Shown: positions 1 to 11,299, counted from the first letter of the stretch. The stretch: DNA of 64,000 nucleotides from Cycas panzhihuaensis (GCA_023213395.1 CM041465.1:105469741-105533740), one strand, 5' to 3'. Program-made: numbers and translations. Notes: a model not told the origin generated them from the sequence alone.

Positions 1-1872
1 AAGAAATGCACCACACGGGGAACTAACCTGCAATGGGTTTGTTCCTCATACCGCTCCACTAATGTGAGATCCTGCAAACAAGTGAGGAGAATACCTTCCT
101 CTCAGAAGAGAGGTCACAAAATGTACCAAAGATATGTACTAAAATCAAATGGAACTAAAATCTACACTAAGTATCAATATGTAGCCAAGTAAAATAGCGA
201 TATGCAATAAAGACTCTCACCACCATACACCATAAAGACATCCAAAAGAGAAAAGAGTATAGCCTCAAGATGGCTAACTCACCTACAAAGACCTCCACGG
301 GACTCGGGAAGGAGAAACGAGTTGACAACAAGGTCGTAGAGCAACAAGCAGTAACAAAGAAGGGAATAACGGAAAGATTTGAGGCTTAGGTAGGGCCCAA
401 TACCTACAGATGGGGCTTCTGGAAATGGCATGGCAACGGGTTACCTGCGCTAACTTAAACACCACAACTAGATTATTTAAACTCCCTTAACCTATTTCCT
501 AAGAAAGCACTAATAGCAAAGGGAAAGAGGATAAGGGATGGAACCCTTAGGGAGAAAGGCAGCAATGGGGGATAGAAACCTGCCTACCTCCCTCAAATCC
601 TCTTATGTTTCTCCTTTGCAATGGCCAACTAAGGAAGGGGTGAAAGGGATGGTTTAAAGAAAACAGTGAGGCCTCAAAAGAAAATGGGAATAACACCAAT
701 CTAGTACAACAACATAAAGAAAACTAGACAAACTAGGATTTCATTCATCAACACATAAAAGAAATAAGAACAAAATAGATTGCAAGTAGCAATAAAGAAT
801 ACATTATTGGAGGAGAGTCAAGCATGAGCTTTGCTATTAGGAAACAGTAGCAATAACTAGTGTATGAGGGCTAATAATGACAAGTTTTTGCAAGAGTGAA
901 GTGAGGAAAAATCCTTACAAACTTAGAGCCTTGGAAGTTGGCCCTTTGGAGAAGCTTTTTGGTGGAAGTTTCCTTTGGAACTTTGAGCACTTACAAAAAG
1001 GTATGAGGCTTGCTATTAAGAGTTGTAGGGGGCAGCCATGGCCCTGCAAATCCAGCTGGTAGCAGTCCTTCTCTTCTGTGACAAGTTCCTGTGCATGTAG
1101 ATAGTGTCTTTCTCTGTGTGTTTTTAGTTGAAAAGTCAGAAAAATGGCAAAAAGATCCTGAGAATGGAGAGCAAAATCCCCTTTATCCCCCTGTTCACTG
1201 CAGGTGAATATTGGGGGTGTCAGGATGACTCAAATCGAGCGATGCCATGCGGCAGTTCTGCAAAAAAAATGGAAACTATCGCATGGTTCTTTTTTTTTTA
1301 AATTTGAAACAGTCGTATCGTGGTAAACTCTGCGGTACCACAGCAAAGACCGCGATACCGCTAAGTTTATGGTGGTATCAGACTGGAAACAAAAAAGAGA
1401 AAAAGGAGCAGAAACATAAGGTTTTGAAGTAAAAATTAAGACCAAAAAATAAGCTGGAGCAGCTAGGGGAACGCCCAGGTAATGGGCAAGTAGCCAAAAT
1501 AATAAAATGATTCCTAACTAAGGATTAAATCAGGCTTAGGAGGGACTGCAATGCGAGCAACATGTTGTAACGGGAGCAAACAGGACTGACGGAAATATCC
1601 CGAGAGACTGTGGAGACAAAGTGGGTGGCTATGCATCATACGGGGTGTAGCATTCATCGAGGAATGCCTCCGTTGTGAGTCGTCATAGGCTGATGGTGTG
1701 CCATAGGCACATGCATTATGAGCAAGTAGAGAAGCAATGCATGCAAGTAGGCATATGTCAAGCAATCTATGCTAAATAATCTTAATCAAGCATGGGCAAG
1801 AAAAAGTGAGAATGTATACCTAAATATACATGCGTAGATGAGTCTCGAGTCCATTCCTAGTAGCTGGGAAAT
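1..1872 (-). repeat. Family G LTR fragment, minus orientation
   Basis: The sequence matches 59005-60905 in the same orientation. Shared landmarks are the stretch around the cleft T-rich segment at 1290-1305, the GCGGTACC motif near 1341, and the CTCGAGTCCATTCC block at 1845-1860. It is also the reverse complement, with divergence, of 1890-3430. The LTR terminus lies outside the window, because position 1 corresponds to about 675 bp inside the terminus seen at 58330. No coding frame is supported; the short ORFs are random. Confidence 0.8.
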
Positions 1873-1879
1873 AGTCGCT

Positions 1880-3969
1880 AACTGCATCACAGTAAACTTA
1901 GCGGTACCGCGATCTTTGTCATGGTACTGCCAAATTTACCATGGTACAACTGTTTGAAATTTAAAAAAAGAGAACCACGCGACAGTTTCCACTTTTTTCA
2001 TGAAACTGCCATGTGGCACCTACTTATTTGCATCGCCCTAATATCTCCAATATTCACCTACACTGAACAGAGGATAAAGGGAGTTTTCCTCTTTATTTTA
2101 AGGATCTTTTAGTCATTTTTATAACTTTTTGCTCAATTTACATAGAAAAACATACACAACCTTCATAAAAATCTGCTACAAAGAAGGATACACTACTGCA
2201 AACTTGACTCCAAGGACCATTACTGCCCCTACAGCTCAAAGACAATAGGCTTTACATCTTCTTACAAGTTACCAAGGCTTCAAGGAGGATTACCATCAAA
2301 AGCTCCTCAAAAGACAAGCTACCAAAGCCCCAAACTTACAGGGATATCTACACACTTCTCTCCTTTCCAAAACCTGCCACTATTATCCACCAAATGCTGG
2401 TTATCTCTACTATTTTTAACAATAAATTCATGCTTGGTTCTTCCACAACAAGGTACTCCTTACACCTACTTTGCAATTTGTGTTGTTTCTTCATGTTTTA
2501 GTAAAAAAACTTTTAGTTTATATACCTTCATATTATTGTACTTAATTAGCATTGCTTCCTTATCTTTTTAAAATATTATTACTTCTCCCAATCATCCCAA
2601 CCAACCTATTCTTAGGTGGCTATAGCAAAGAGGCAATACAAAGAGGATTTAAGGGAGGAAGGTGGGGTTCTGTCCCCCTTGCTGTCCTTCTCCCTAAGGG
2701 TTTTGTCCCTTATTCTCTTTCCCTTTGCCTTTAGTGCCTTCCTAGGAATCAGGTTAGGGGGGTTTGGGAATCTAGTTTCGGAGCTAAACCAGCATTGGTA
2801 ACCCATTGCCATGCCAGTTCTAGATTTCCATCCGTCGGTTTTGGGCCCTGCATAGACACTAAAACCTTTCCTTGCCAGTTAATGGTTTGCCACTCACCCA
2901 ACCCAATGATTTGTTGTTCGTAGCATCTCGTTCCTTGGGCGTCTGCATACCTTTCCATTACTCTCTTCTTTCTCACTATTTGCTGCCCCCGTGACCTTGT
3001 TGTGAATCTGTTTCCCCTTTCTGAGTTGAGTAGAGATTCATTGTGGGTGAGTTAGCCATTCTGGGGCTATACTGATCTTTTTTGGGGGTCGCTTATGGTA
3101 TATGTTTGCGGGAGATTTTTATTACATATTAATACTTAGCTTAGTTTTATATAGTTCCATTTGAGTTTAGCATCTATACTCGGTCTACTTTGCAGCCCCT
3201 CTTCTGAGAGGGAGATACTTGCCTAGTTTGCTTGCAGGATCTTGCATCAGTGGAGTTGTGTGCGGAATGAAACCCATTGCAGGTTAGTGCATTTCATGTC
3301 ATTTCCCATTGTTTACTTTTTTCTGCTTTTTACTTTTGCATGCTTAAGGGGAGGTAAGTTAGCCCCTCTTCGGTTGCTTACGGCAACTATCGTCGACTGG
3401 CGTCGCATGCGCAACGAGCGGAGCAGAAAGGAGCCGAAACTAAAGGGATGAACAGCACTCCATTCAGACATCAGTCCAGGTACTTTTCTTATCTCTATAT
3501 ATCTTCTTTATGCCATTATCTTTTATGTGCATGCTGGCATAGTTAGGAATGTATAAAGAATTGAAAGGGAAAAGGAATATATATTTGCTTTGCATTGTTT
3601 TATCTATCGGTTCGCTTAGCATGGTTAGATCGTGTACTTTGTGTTAGAGCTACCCGTGTTTTATCCCCTTTTTAGCCTACACCTAGATGCTACTCTACCT
3701 GTCTTCCCGTTTTTGCGTTGCCTTCTCATCTCTTCGAGAAGACGCAACGTGCCAGGTTCTTTCCTCCTCTTCCCAGCCATTCGAGGGGTGGGAAGGCCTC
3801 ACTTTGCATGGCTACTTGGAAGCAACCAGTCACCTCTGTAGTTCCGAATCTGCGCTCCGATGCACAGATGCCCTGCAAGGTGAAGTCCTTACTGTTTAGC
3901 TTAATTTAGCTTTGCACATTTCATTCCCTTTGCTAGACGTAGGGACATCACCCCGCAGTCAGCGTTTCA
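1880..3969 (+). repeat. Truncated 5' LTR of the left family G element
   Basis: This is plus-oriented G-LTR sequence, collinear with 13110-13256 plus 16321-18249. It ends in GCGTTTCA, one base before a TGG-starting primer site, and gag follows. Every G-LTR in the window ends in the same octamer or a one-base variant. Its left end abuts an inverted G-LTR near 1875, so the first kilobase or more of the LTR is missing. The LTR lacks coding capacity. Confidence 0.8.
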
Positions 3970-3970
3970 C

Positions 3971-3988
3971 TGGCAACCATACTAGGGA
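3971..3988 (+). other. Primer binding site of the left family G element
   Basis: TGGCAACCATACTAGGGA lies one base after the LTR end. The right copy has TGGCGACCATCACGGGGA in the equivalent place directly after its LTR end. The TGG start and the position are typical of a tRNA 3'-end complement. I could not assign the tRNA with certainty; the pattern is loosely like the Asp-tRNA type used by some plant Ty3 elements. Confidence 0.6.
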
Positions 3989-4236
3989 CTGCCAGTAAAG
4001 GAACTAGTTTTGCTTCCCCTTTTCATTGGTGTTCTTGCCTTTAGGTAGTCTTTTTATCCTGCATTTCAGTTAGGCAGCCCCCAACATACTTGTTTCATCT
4101 TCCTCTTTTCGCTTTCTTCTGACAACGCTCACAAAGGCATTGCATGCGACGTTTCTCACGTCGCTTGCGAGGTTTGCCGCCATTGTTAGAAGACCCATCG
4201 CTTTGTTCCCTTCTATCGTCAAATCCCAATTCGACA

Positions 4237-6482
4237 ATGGAAGGTTACCAGTCCAATTGGGTGTACCACACCATGGTCTTGGGAACTCAAGAGTTTCCCA
4301 CATCCATTCTAGGATCCACCCATAAGGGTGATGATTCCATCTATTATCCAGGTGACCCGTTTCACCCTTCTGAGTTTCATCCTTCTATGCATGCAGCAAA
4401 AGGCTTATCTCCTCATGAGACTCACCATCTTATTGGTGAATCTCATGAGGAGCACCCTGAGGGATCCCCAACATTCGAGATCCCATCGACCTCGTATAGC
4501 TATGAGGATACCCCTCCTGTCGACATAGTCAAAGCACTCAACGAGTGCTTTCGAGCGGCTCACCGTCAACCATGCCTTAGGTGGTTTAAAGAAGTTCTGC
4601 GCAATGTAGCATCTTCTTCATCCACACCTATGCCTCCTACAACAAATGACTCTTCTACTCATGCACACTCGTCCCATGCCGTGTCTACATCGGCTTCTAG
4701 GGCAAGTATTACGCCATCTATCCCTAGCCACAGTCCTATTTCTTTAGGACGCATTTGTGGCATGTCCTTCCCCTAGCTTGGGGTTAGCATGTCATTCCAA
4801 AGTCAAACGAATGCACCACCTTCAAACTTGGCACATGCGTTCCCTAGTAGGCCTCGAGGTCCTACTAATGCTGCTGCTATCAACTATGTGGCACCCGCTC
4901 CTACATACGTCTAAAACCTACCTAGTGGTCTGTCCCTTTACGTGCCCTTAAGGTATGCATCTCAACCTTGGGGGCAGGGTAGGGGAAACCACCTTCCAGC
5001 TTATGGAGTGGACCTGTTGCACCCGTATGGGGTTGCGCCACCTACAGGTGGCCCATATGGGTAAAACCCAATCCTGCACCCTTCGTTTCCGCCATCTAGC
5101 GTAACTCCTATTGCCACGCCTTTGCCAGGGAGCATGCCTCCATTTCAAGGCATTTATCCGCAATCCCCTTTCTAACAAGGGGCGTTTCCCTAAGGAAGGA
5201 TGGGTTTAACACCCCCATCCATTCCTGTTTCTTTACCATTCGTCAAACCTTTAGCCCATGTAAGGACACGTCCCTTCATGGACTACTAGCCGATGCCACT
5301 GTCTGTTGAGGCACTAAGGACTAACCTACCGCCTCACCCTCTTAAAGTTCCCAAATTTGATGGAACTTCGTCGCAAGACCCAACCGAGCACGTGCATAGT
5401 TTCTCTATGTAGATTATTGGGCTTATAACCACATTCTGATGAAGCTATTTCCGCGATCCTTGCAGGGCGACGCCCTCGAGTGGTTCTACCATCTCCCTGC
5501 CCATTCCATTTCTTCATTCCAACAATTGGTGGATGAGTTTGTCAATTACTTTAACATAGCCTGTCCATTCAAGAGCAGAATGAAAGCCCTCCTTTCGCTC
5601 AAACAAGGTCACGATGAAATGAATCGTGACATTGTGAGGCGATTTCATGGTCTCCTTTACTCTACCAAGGCCACGTTGCCTAAAGAGCTGAAGTGAGATC
5701 TCTTCATCAATGCACTTCGCCCTGAAGTGTATGTGGAAGTCCTCAAAATGGGGGCAACCACATGCGACTCTGCCATTGCGAAGTGCTTGGCATTAGAGGC
5801 TATTGAGATCCAAGCCAGACTCAAGAAACCTCTTAAGCCCTCACAACATCGTGAGGCACCTCCCTCAGTAAAGGAAACCAAACCTTCGCAACCTGCCAGG
5901 TCTACCTCTCATCCTACTGAGAGGACCTTGGACCCTCTTACCTCCGCTATTCGCTCATTCGAGCACACGATGAAGGAGCTTAAACTCTAATCCCCTTCAT
6001 CACCAACTTTCCATAAACTAGTTCAGCACGCTTCTCATGTCGTTCCCCCCAAAGGGGGTAACACCCAACCTTCTCAAGTAAGAAGAATCGATCCTCCCCT
6101 TGAGAAGAGGTGATGTTCCATCCATAGGGAATGTTTCCACAATGATTCGCATTGTCGGGTGCAACACTCACATGATGCCCCATTACGCGATTTGTCCCCT
6201 AGACAGGCATCAAGGCCTAACCTCGATCACCCCGTTCATAGAGATCCGTTCCCTAAATACGGGGAGCGTGATTGTAATATTCAACAAAGGAACAACTGGA
6301 ATCAGGATAGATCCCCTGATTCTCGCCCTTCGTATGGTAAAGGGAAGGGTGCGCGAGGTTCATCTTCCTCTTTGCGCTCCCCTGACCGCCGTGTTCCATC
6401 ACCTTCGCAGTCCCGTAACAAGGGAAAGAAGGTGATCCAAATGCTTGAGACCACTCCCCTCTATGCGTTGACTCGGTCTTAA
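4237..6482 (+). pseudogene. gag: Ty3/gypsy-type gag, left copy (decayed)
   Basis: Gag would form the particle shell that packages element RNA. The chosen ATG begins MEGYQSNW; the right copy has AAAGG in place of ATGG there. The N-terminal 180 residues include DSIYYPGD and are Pro/Ser-rich, and a frameshift follows before 5331. The retrotransposon gag core starts at KVPKFDGTSSQDP and continues through LEWFYHLPAHSISSFQQLVDEF to KMGATTCDSA. A Cys/His cluster, CSIHRECFHNDSHC, lies near 6115-6160. From 5439 onward the frame is the same as that of the protease downstream. It is interrupted by isolated stops where the right copy keeps Gln, Trp or Arg, and most fit single transitions. The copy is non-functional. 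Confidence 0.8.
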
Positions 6483-6536
6483 GTTGTGAAAGAGGCAATT
6501 GGTGCCTCTGCTTCTATATCACACCTTGATCCTCCT

Positions 6537-7215
6537 TCAGAAGCCATTCCTCCGGAGATTCCTACACTTCCTAAGAGCATTCACGTCTGCCCCAGTGGCT
6601 TCGACTTCAGGAGAGCCCTTATCTAACCCACAGAGAGGGGTAAGCCTTTCTCCATAGTCGAAGAGCTTCTTACCGTGGTTGCTAGGATGTCTATCATGGA
6701 CATCTTGAGAAGCTGCCCTAAGCAACGAATGCTCCTCTTGGAAGCTCTAGGATCGAATGACGTGCCCGTTCATGCTTTGGGCACAACCCAAAGTGGCGAA
6801 CCCGTCATCTCCTTCGATCCTAGAGATCTTCCCCTAGCCAGTGGAAGAGAACGCCAGTGGAACTTCCCTTTCACGATTACCATCGATACTCTAGATTGCA
6901 CATTGCAAAGGACTGTCGTAGATAATGGTTCTTCCGTCAATGCCATGCCCTTGTGTGTCATGCAAGAGCTTGGCATTTCCACCTTGGAACCTATTCCATG
7001 GTGATGCCAGGGTTATGATGGTGGCGAGAAGACTCCCCTGGGATCTGTCTCGATACCTCTTACCCTCGAGGATAAAACTGTCCTTACCGACATCATTGTC
7101 CTCAATGTAGACGTCGATTACAACCTCCTTCTGGGTCGACCATGACTTGACTAAATGGGAGCTGTGTGTTCCACCTGTTGGGGGCAACTTAAGTTTGTCT
7201 ATAATGGACAAATGA
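6537..7215 (+). pseudogene. Retroviral-type aspartic protease, left copy (decayed)
   Basis: The protease cleaves the element polyprotein. The active-site motif is VVDNGSSVNAMPL (6913-6951), the DNGSS variant common in plant Ty3 elements. The second lobe has VDYNLLLGRP near 7113-7142, followed by a GQLKFVYNGQ segment that matches the right copy. It is read in the same frame as gag, so gag and protease were one polyprotein. Stops follow FRRALI, EPIPW and LLGRP; the last would be Trp in a live copy (TGG to TGA). No reverse transcriptase follows. Confidence 0.78.
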
Positions 7216-7919
7216 GAGTTGGCCCCCGCGAGTGATCGCTCACGAAGGAAACTAGACCTACTGCTCGGGCGAGCCATGGTCATGTGAAGGGAAACAAACA
7301 CCCTTCTGATCACGCCTCAGCCTACTCAATCAGTATCCCTGATCCCTCTTGCCACGAAGAAGATCCCATATCTTCTTCTCCTGATTTAATGTGTTTCGCC
7401 CCCATCGGCATTGGAAGCTATGGATACCTCGCCATATTTGATGGTGACGGGTCCCATAGTGAGGATGAGGACCTTCCTCATCCTATTTCCTTCCTTCACA
7501 CTGGTGGGGGGTACTCTTCTCATCCTAGGTCTCCACCTAGGACTCATTTTGTCACAGAACCTGATCACTCTCCCGTGTCACACACCATTGCTAGTGTTGA
7601 CTGGAAAAGTCCTAGTTCTCCCTTTCCATCACCTTCTACAGGTGATGGCATTGAGTGTTTTCCTCTTGTTCTTTACGAGGGATCTCTCCTTGACTCTCCC
7701 TTAAAGTCCCCTAGGGATGTTGGGTAGCTTACGAGGCATACCAGTCCTATCGCTCCCATGCCATCTCGTGCCTCGTCCATTCGAAGTTAGCTCATCCATG
7801 GGGTGAACTACTTCAAAGACGATGAGACTTTGTTGAAGCACTTAGCCTACTCCATGCCTAATTTAAGATCCCTTTTGCACATGATCTTTCAGCTATCTCT
7901 TTGCCATGCTCTGAAATAA
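7216..7919 (+). pseudogene. Post-protease linker of the family G polyprotein
   Basis: The gag-protease frame continues here through a Ser/Pro/Asp/His-rich segment with CFAPIGIGSYGYLA and an acidic HSEDEDLP patch. The right minus-strand copy keeps RFAPIGVGGYGYLA and DSDSDSEG. TAG stops at 7725 and 7788 could be former CAG codons. The frame then reads NYFKDDETLLKHLAYSMPN and ends at TAA (7917-7919), where the tandem repeat begins. In ordinary Ty3 elements this position links protease to reverse transcriptase. No RT, RNase H or integrase motif is found before 8400, so the family looks non-autonomous. I know no function for the linker. Confidence 0.6.
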
Positions 7920-8265
7920 GCCTAAACTACCATCTTGAATTGTTCCCATTTCTCCCAACCTTGGGTTGAATGGCAATTCAAGGTGTCTTCTGCATCTCTT
8001 CCTAGTTCCTCCCAAGGAACCTGTATCCCCATTTTCTTTGGGACCTTGTCCTCCTATTTGGGCATCCTCTAATTAGGAGGATGCTCTGAAATGAGCCTAA
8101 ACTACCATCTTAGGTTGTTTCCATTCTTCCCAACTATGGGTAGAATGACAATTTGAGATGGCTTTTCGCTTTTCCTTCTGGTTCCTCTCGCGGAACCTGT
8201 GTTCCCGTATCCTCCCGGGAACCTTTGTCCTCCTATTTAGGCGTCCCCTGATTAGGATGATGCTT
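7907..8265 (+). repeat. Two-copy tandem repeat (about 180 bp) holding a conserved hairpin
   Basis: Two direct copies start with ATGCTCTGAAAT at about 7907 and 8081. The right G element has a single equivalent at 51330-51560 on the minus strand. Each copy contains an inverted repeat, at 7931-7985 and 8106-8160: a 12 bp stem such as CATCTTGAATTG against CAATTCAAGGTG, with a partly pairing inner section. Differences between copies largely keep pairing through G-U or complementary changes. The rest is Pro/Ser-like coding remnant or untranslated sequence. Confidence 0.65.
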
Positions 8266-8403
8266 TAGAGTACCGTTACTCTTTTCTTTTGCCTATTGTT
8301 TCCTTCGCATATTCCGCTATGCTTCCCCGTGGATGTGCATGTCGCTCTATTTCTAACCTCACACCTCTCTATCACCTCTACTTACGGTGGATGTGTGTGC
8401 TCC

Positions 8404-8690
8404 TGTTAGACATATAGCCATACATGGAAAGAAATACATATATCATACAACAAAATACTTACAACAAACATTTATTACATACAAAACAAAGCATACATGC
8501 TATCTACCACATGATATACACATCATCTCATGTCAAAATGGGGTTCCAACTACCCCATATATATATACATCAAAAATAATATGTTATATCATATATATAA
8601 GAAGCTGGTATCCTTACAGGGGGGTACAATCATATGAGCCGATATATGACTCCCTAGAGGCATGTGCTTTCCCCTGTCAAAATTAAATAT
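8404..8690 (+). other. AT-rich segment; possible LTR start at TGTTAGACA
   Basis: TGTTAGACATA with CCATACATGG is present here and at 51229 in the right element, after the same TGGATGTGTGTGCTCC sequence. It resembles an LTR start, but no polypurine tract precedes it. The stretch is AT-rich with TATATATA runs near 8560 and 8590. No ORF is supported. It is the junction between the polyprotein region and the antisense gene. Confidence 0.45.
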
Positions 8691-10619
8691 ACATCTCTTA
8701 CACTACTGCTGCCCCGCTCCTGAGGTACCATCTCCTGGCCTGTGTGATCCCTATCCTGGGGACCACATCCCTTCAAGGCTCCTCCTGGGCCTCCGTGAGC
8801 TACCTGCCTTGCTTCCCTCATCGCGTGGCCATCTCAAGGTCGTAGCTGTTGTATGGATATATGTCCTGCTCCTGCTCGACCTCGACACCACCTGGTCTAC
8901 GAGTTGATCGTATCTAGCCTAAATACAATCCCTCTCCTCCTCTACTGCTCGAAGACGTTCCTCCAGTACTGTTATCCGAATCATGCTCCCCGTGTCTCCA
9001 CCTGTTCCGCCCTGAGTCTCTAGGGCCTGGACCCATCTACACAGTGCGTCTTGCTCGCCCTCTCGCCCTTGGACTCATCGAGCTCTCGTTGCATCTATCC
9101 TCTGAACGCCATATGCTCTTGGGACTTTGTAGCCCAGATGTCTCTCGCCCTCACCAATGGGGTGAATGCCTCCATATGGGCACCTGCTAATCTAGGTACA
9201 TCCTCTGCCTAGATGGGCGGTTGTCCCTCTACGTATACCTGAGGGAACATCTCCCTCACCATGGCCTCTACTAGTCTCCGGGCCTCTATTGTACTTGCCA
9301 ATACAACATGCCGTGTGTCAGTGAATATCCCACTGCATACCATGATAAAATGAAATCAAATATCTATCTAGCTATCAAACAACTAAGGAAATGGTTAGGC
9401 CTCACCTGCCATGGCCGCTGGCTCCTCTGCTTGGGTGACATCCTCTCCTCCTAGCTCTCTGCCAGCTGCGGGTACCTCGTCCTTGAGTACCTCCTTTGCC
9501 TCAGTCTCTCTCCTCGCAGGGACTGGCTCAACTCTCACCTCTTCGAATCTCCGCACGATCTGTAGCCTACGGGCCCTAGTCACCGGCCCCCTGCTCTCCT
9601 CATCAACCCCTGATGGGCCTGCACCTCCTCTGGCAGTCCCGGATGGTCCCGCTGTTCCTCCTACCGATCCCGATGGACTTGCCCCTCCCACAGGTCATGA
9701 TGGGCTAGCCCCATCTCCTTTGTCGGTGTCATCATCGTCGTCGTCGTCATCTATGGGCGCTCCTGCTTCGCCTGCCTCATCGTCGCTCTCCTACCTCACC
9801 GTCCTGTATGGCTCTACTACATAGTCTGTCAGGATGAGGAGGTCTAACGATGTCACCTCTACTAACTGTCAAATGTGGGCCTGGTCCTCCACCTCTGTGC
9901 ACCGAGTCTGCCATATGTGGACCATTGGGGCCCACTCTACTATGGGGTACGGTCCCCCCGCTAGTGCCACTACCACAAAATGGTCGAAAAACCAAAGACC
10001 TTTGCAGATGGTGTGTCAGATGATAGTCCCCCTCTGTCGGTCGTCTGGATGGTGTCTAGTTGCGTGACGAGGTTTGATGCTACCAGGGTGGCCCAATCCA
10101 TCCTCTCGTCGGCCTTGTAGCGGTGCATTGCATCTATCCAGCCACCTGGTATCTCCCTATAGTTCTGTTTCTAAGAAATCTGGAACAGAACGTACAATAT
10201 AATCAATTTCCTTACCCAAGGAATATGTGACATCAGCATAGTCTGGAGGGGAACTCCCCTCTGCTCCTACCTGTCAACCCCTATGAAGAATAGGGCTGCC
10301 TCTTTGTGTGTTGCCTCAGTTCTAGGCAACGCTCCCAATCTCACCGGCCTCCCAGTCGCCGGTACCCTAGAATCCGCTGGATGTCTCCTAGTATAATCAT
10401 CACATCGCCTACCTGAGGCAAGTGGAATACGTGCCTCCGTCGATCCCAATGTGACACGATGTCCACCAATAGTCTCTGGTCTGATACAAACTAAGGTGTC
10501 TTCAGGGCCTTGTATAGGCCACACCTCCGTAAGGTCATTTTGTCCTCTTGGGACATCATCTCTATATAACTCAGCATCACCATACCAACGTTTTTGCAGT
10601 TATCCACCATGATAACTGC

Positions 10620-11103
10620 CTGTAAACACCAAAAATCAGTCAAGGTCAGCCTCCTAGTAGTCATCTATGATCCTGGCTATCTCTCTACTTTTCCTGCCTG
10701 AAATTTAGGGCCGGTTGGCCCTTCATTTATTTTTTTCTGGTTTTCTGCCTACGTACCGCACTAAACTTAGCGGTACCGCTAAGTTTAGAATGGGTCCCGC
10801 GACGATCAGAGGATCCCGCAGCCATGATCACGACACCACAATCTTGGCTGCGGTATGAATGGCAACCCCCTTAAAAAGGGGGAGTTTTACCCAAAAAATC
10901 ATAAAAATCCTTGTGGTGGACCCCCGTGGGGCCCACTGGGACCAGGGCCCCCTAATGCCCAGGTCCCCGCCTCTTTCTAGGTCCAATTCAGACTCTAAGA
11001 GGCATCCAATTGCCTATAAAGGGCACAAAAAATGCATTAAAAACTTCAAAAGGCAGTAAATTTTAAACTTTGAAATAGGGAAGGTTTCGCGAGATCCACT
11101 CAC
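10620..11103 (-). other. Predicted intron of the left antisense gene
   Basis: It has GTGAGT at the donor and TTTTTGGTGTTTACAG at the acceptor, and is 484 bp long. The copy at 62407-62893 has the same donor, a GATGATTGCAG acceptor, length 487 bp, the same phase 0, and exon 1 of the same length. A 28 bp palindrome sits inside. The predicted transcript runs against the element's sense RNA, so splicing of the genomic RNA could not remove it. Confidence 0.65.
10761..10788. repeat. Perfect 28 bp palindrome in the intron
   Basis: The half-site CTAAACTTAGCGGT is followed exactly by its reverse complement, centred on GGTACC. The homologous position at 62724-62755 holds a 32 bp near-perfect palindrome with different outer bases, so symmetry is kept while sequence changes. 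Related GCGGTACC motifs occur in the G-LTRs at about 1341, 1893, 50167 and 62734. Confidence 0.8.
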
Positions 11104-11286
11104 CGGATCTGGCCTAGCCATCGCCATCTTGTCTCGCTGGTCCTACTAGCTCTCGCTGTAGTCTGATCTGACGGTCAGATCGTCCCTCACGTATCTCTGA
11201 AGTTGGGCAATGCTCCACTGCGTAAGAAGATGGCTCTGGTTTCACACGAGAGCTGGTGAAAATGAATCTGGTTTTCATTCGATTTC

Positions 11287-11295
11287 CTTATATAG
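11287..11295 (-). promoter_or_regulatory. TATA box for the left antisense gene
   Basis: CTATATAAG on the minus strand matches the plant TATA consensus and lies 160 bp upstream of the exon 1 ATG. The right copy has the same box at 62215-62223, 160 bp upstream of its exon 1. Conservation in both copies supports a role, although transcription is not shown. Confidence 0.6.
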
Positions 11296-11299
11296 GTGG

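Larger units (their letters stand above)
8700..11127 (-). pseudogene. Antisense intron-containing gene, plant mobile domain-like, left copy
   Basis: Read on the minus strand against gag and RNase H. Exon 1 (11127-11104) encodes eight residues ending RPDP, followed by a GTGAGT donor. The intron ends GTTTACAG at 10620, and exon 2 opens AVIMVDNC in phase. Exon 2 contains SQEDKMTLRRCGLYKALKTP, then WDRRRHVFHLP and a GD motif, resembling the plant mobile domain layout. After it come ADERMDWATLVASNL, an acidic run DDDDDDD, Gly/Pro/Ser repeats, and VTRARRLQIVRRFEEVRVEP. A possible 73 bp intron (9333-9405) leads to a Glu/Arg-rich tail with a coiled-coil-like LEERLRAVEEERD. TAG stops and frame slips break it. 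Two of these stops correspond to Gln codons in the 62.4 kb copy. The function is unknown; family assignment is by eye. Confidence 0.65.

Noticed and set aside
2749-2976. Minus-strand ORF of about 70 aa repeated at 17041, 31591 and 46070
   Set aside because: It lies in G-LTR sequence and recurs only because the LTR recurs; no motif and no conservation beyond that of the DNA.
9411-9824. Plus-strand 137 aa Ser/Pro-rich ORF
   Set aside because: It is the complement of the Gly/Pro/Ser- and Asp-rich section of the antisense gene, whose minus-strand frame is the one conserved at 63.7-64 kb.
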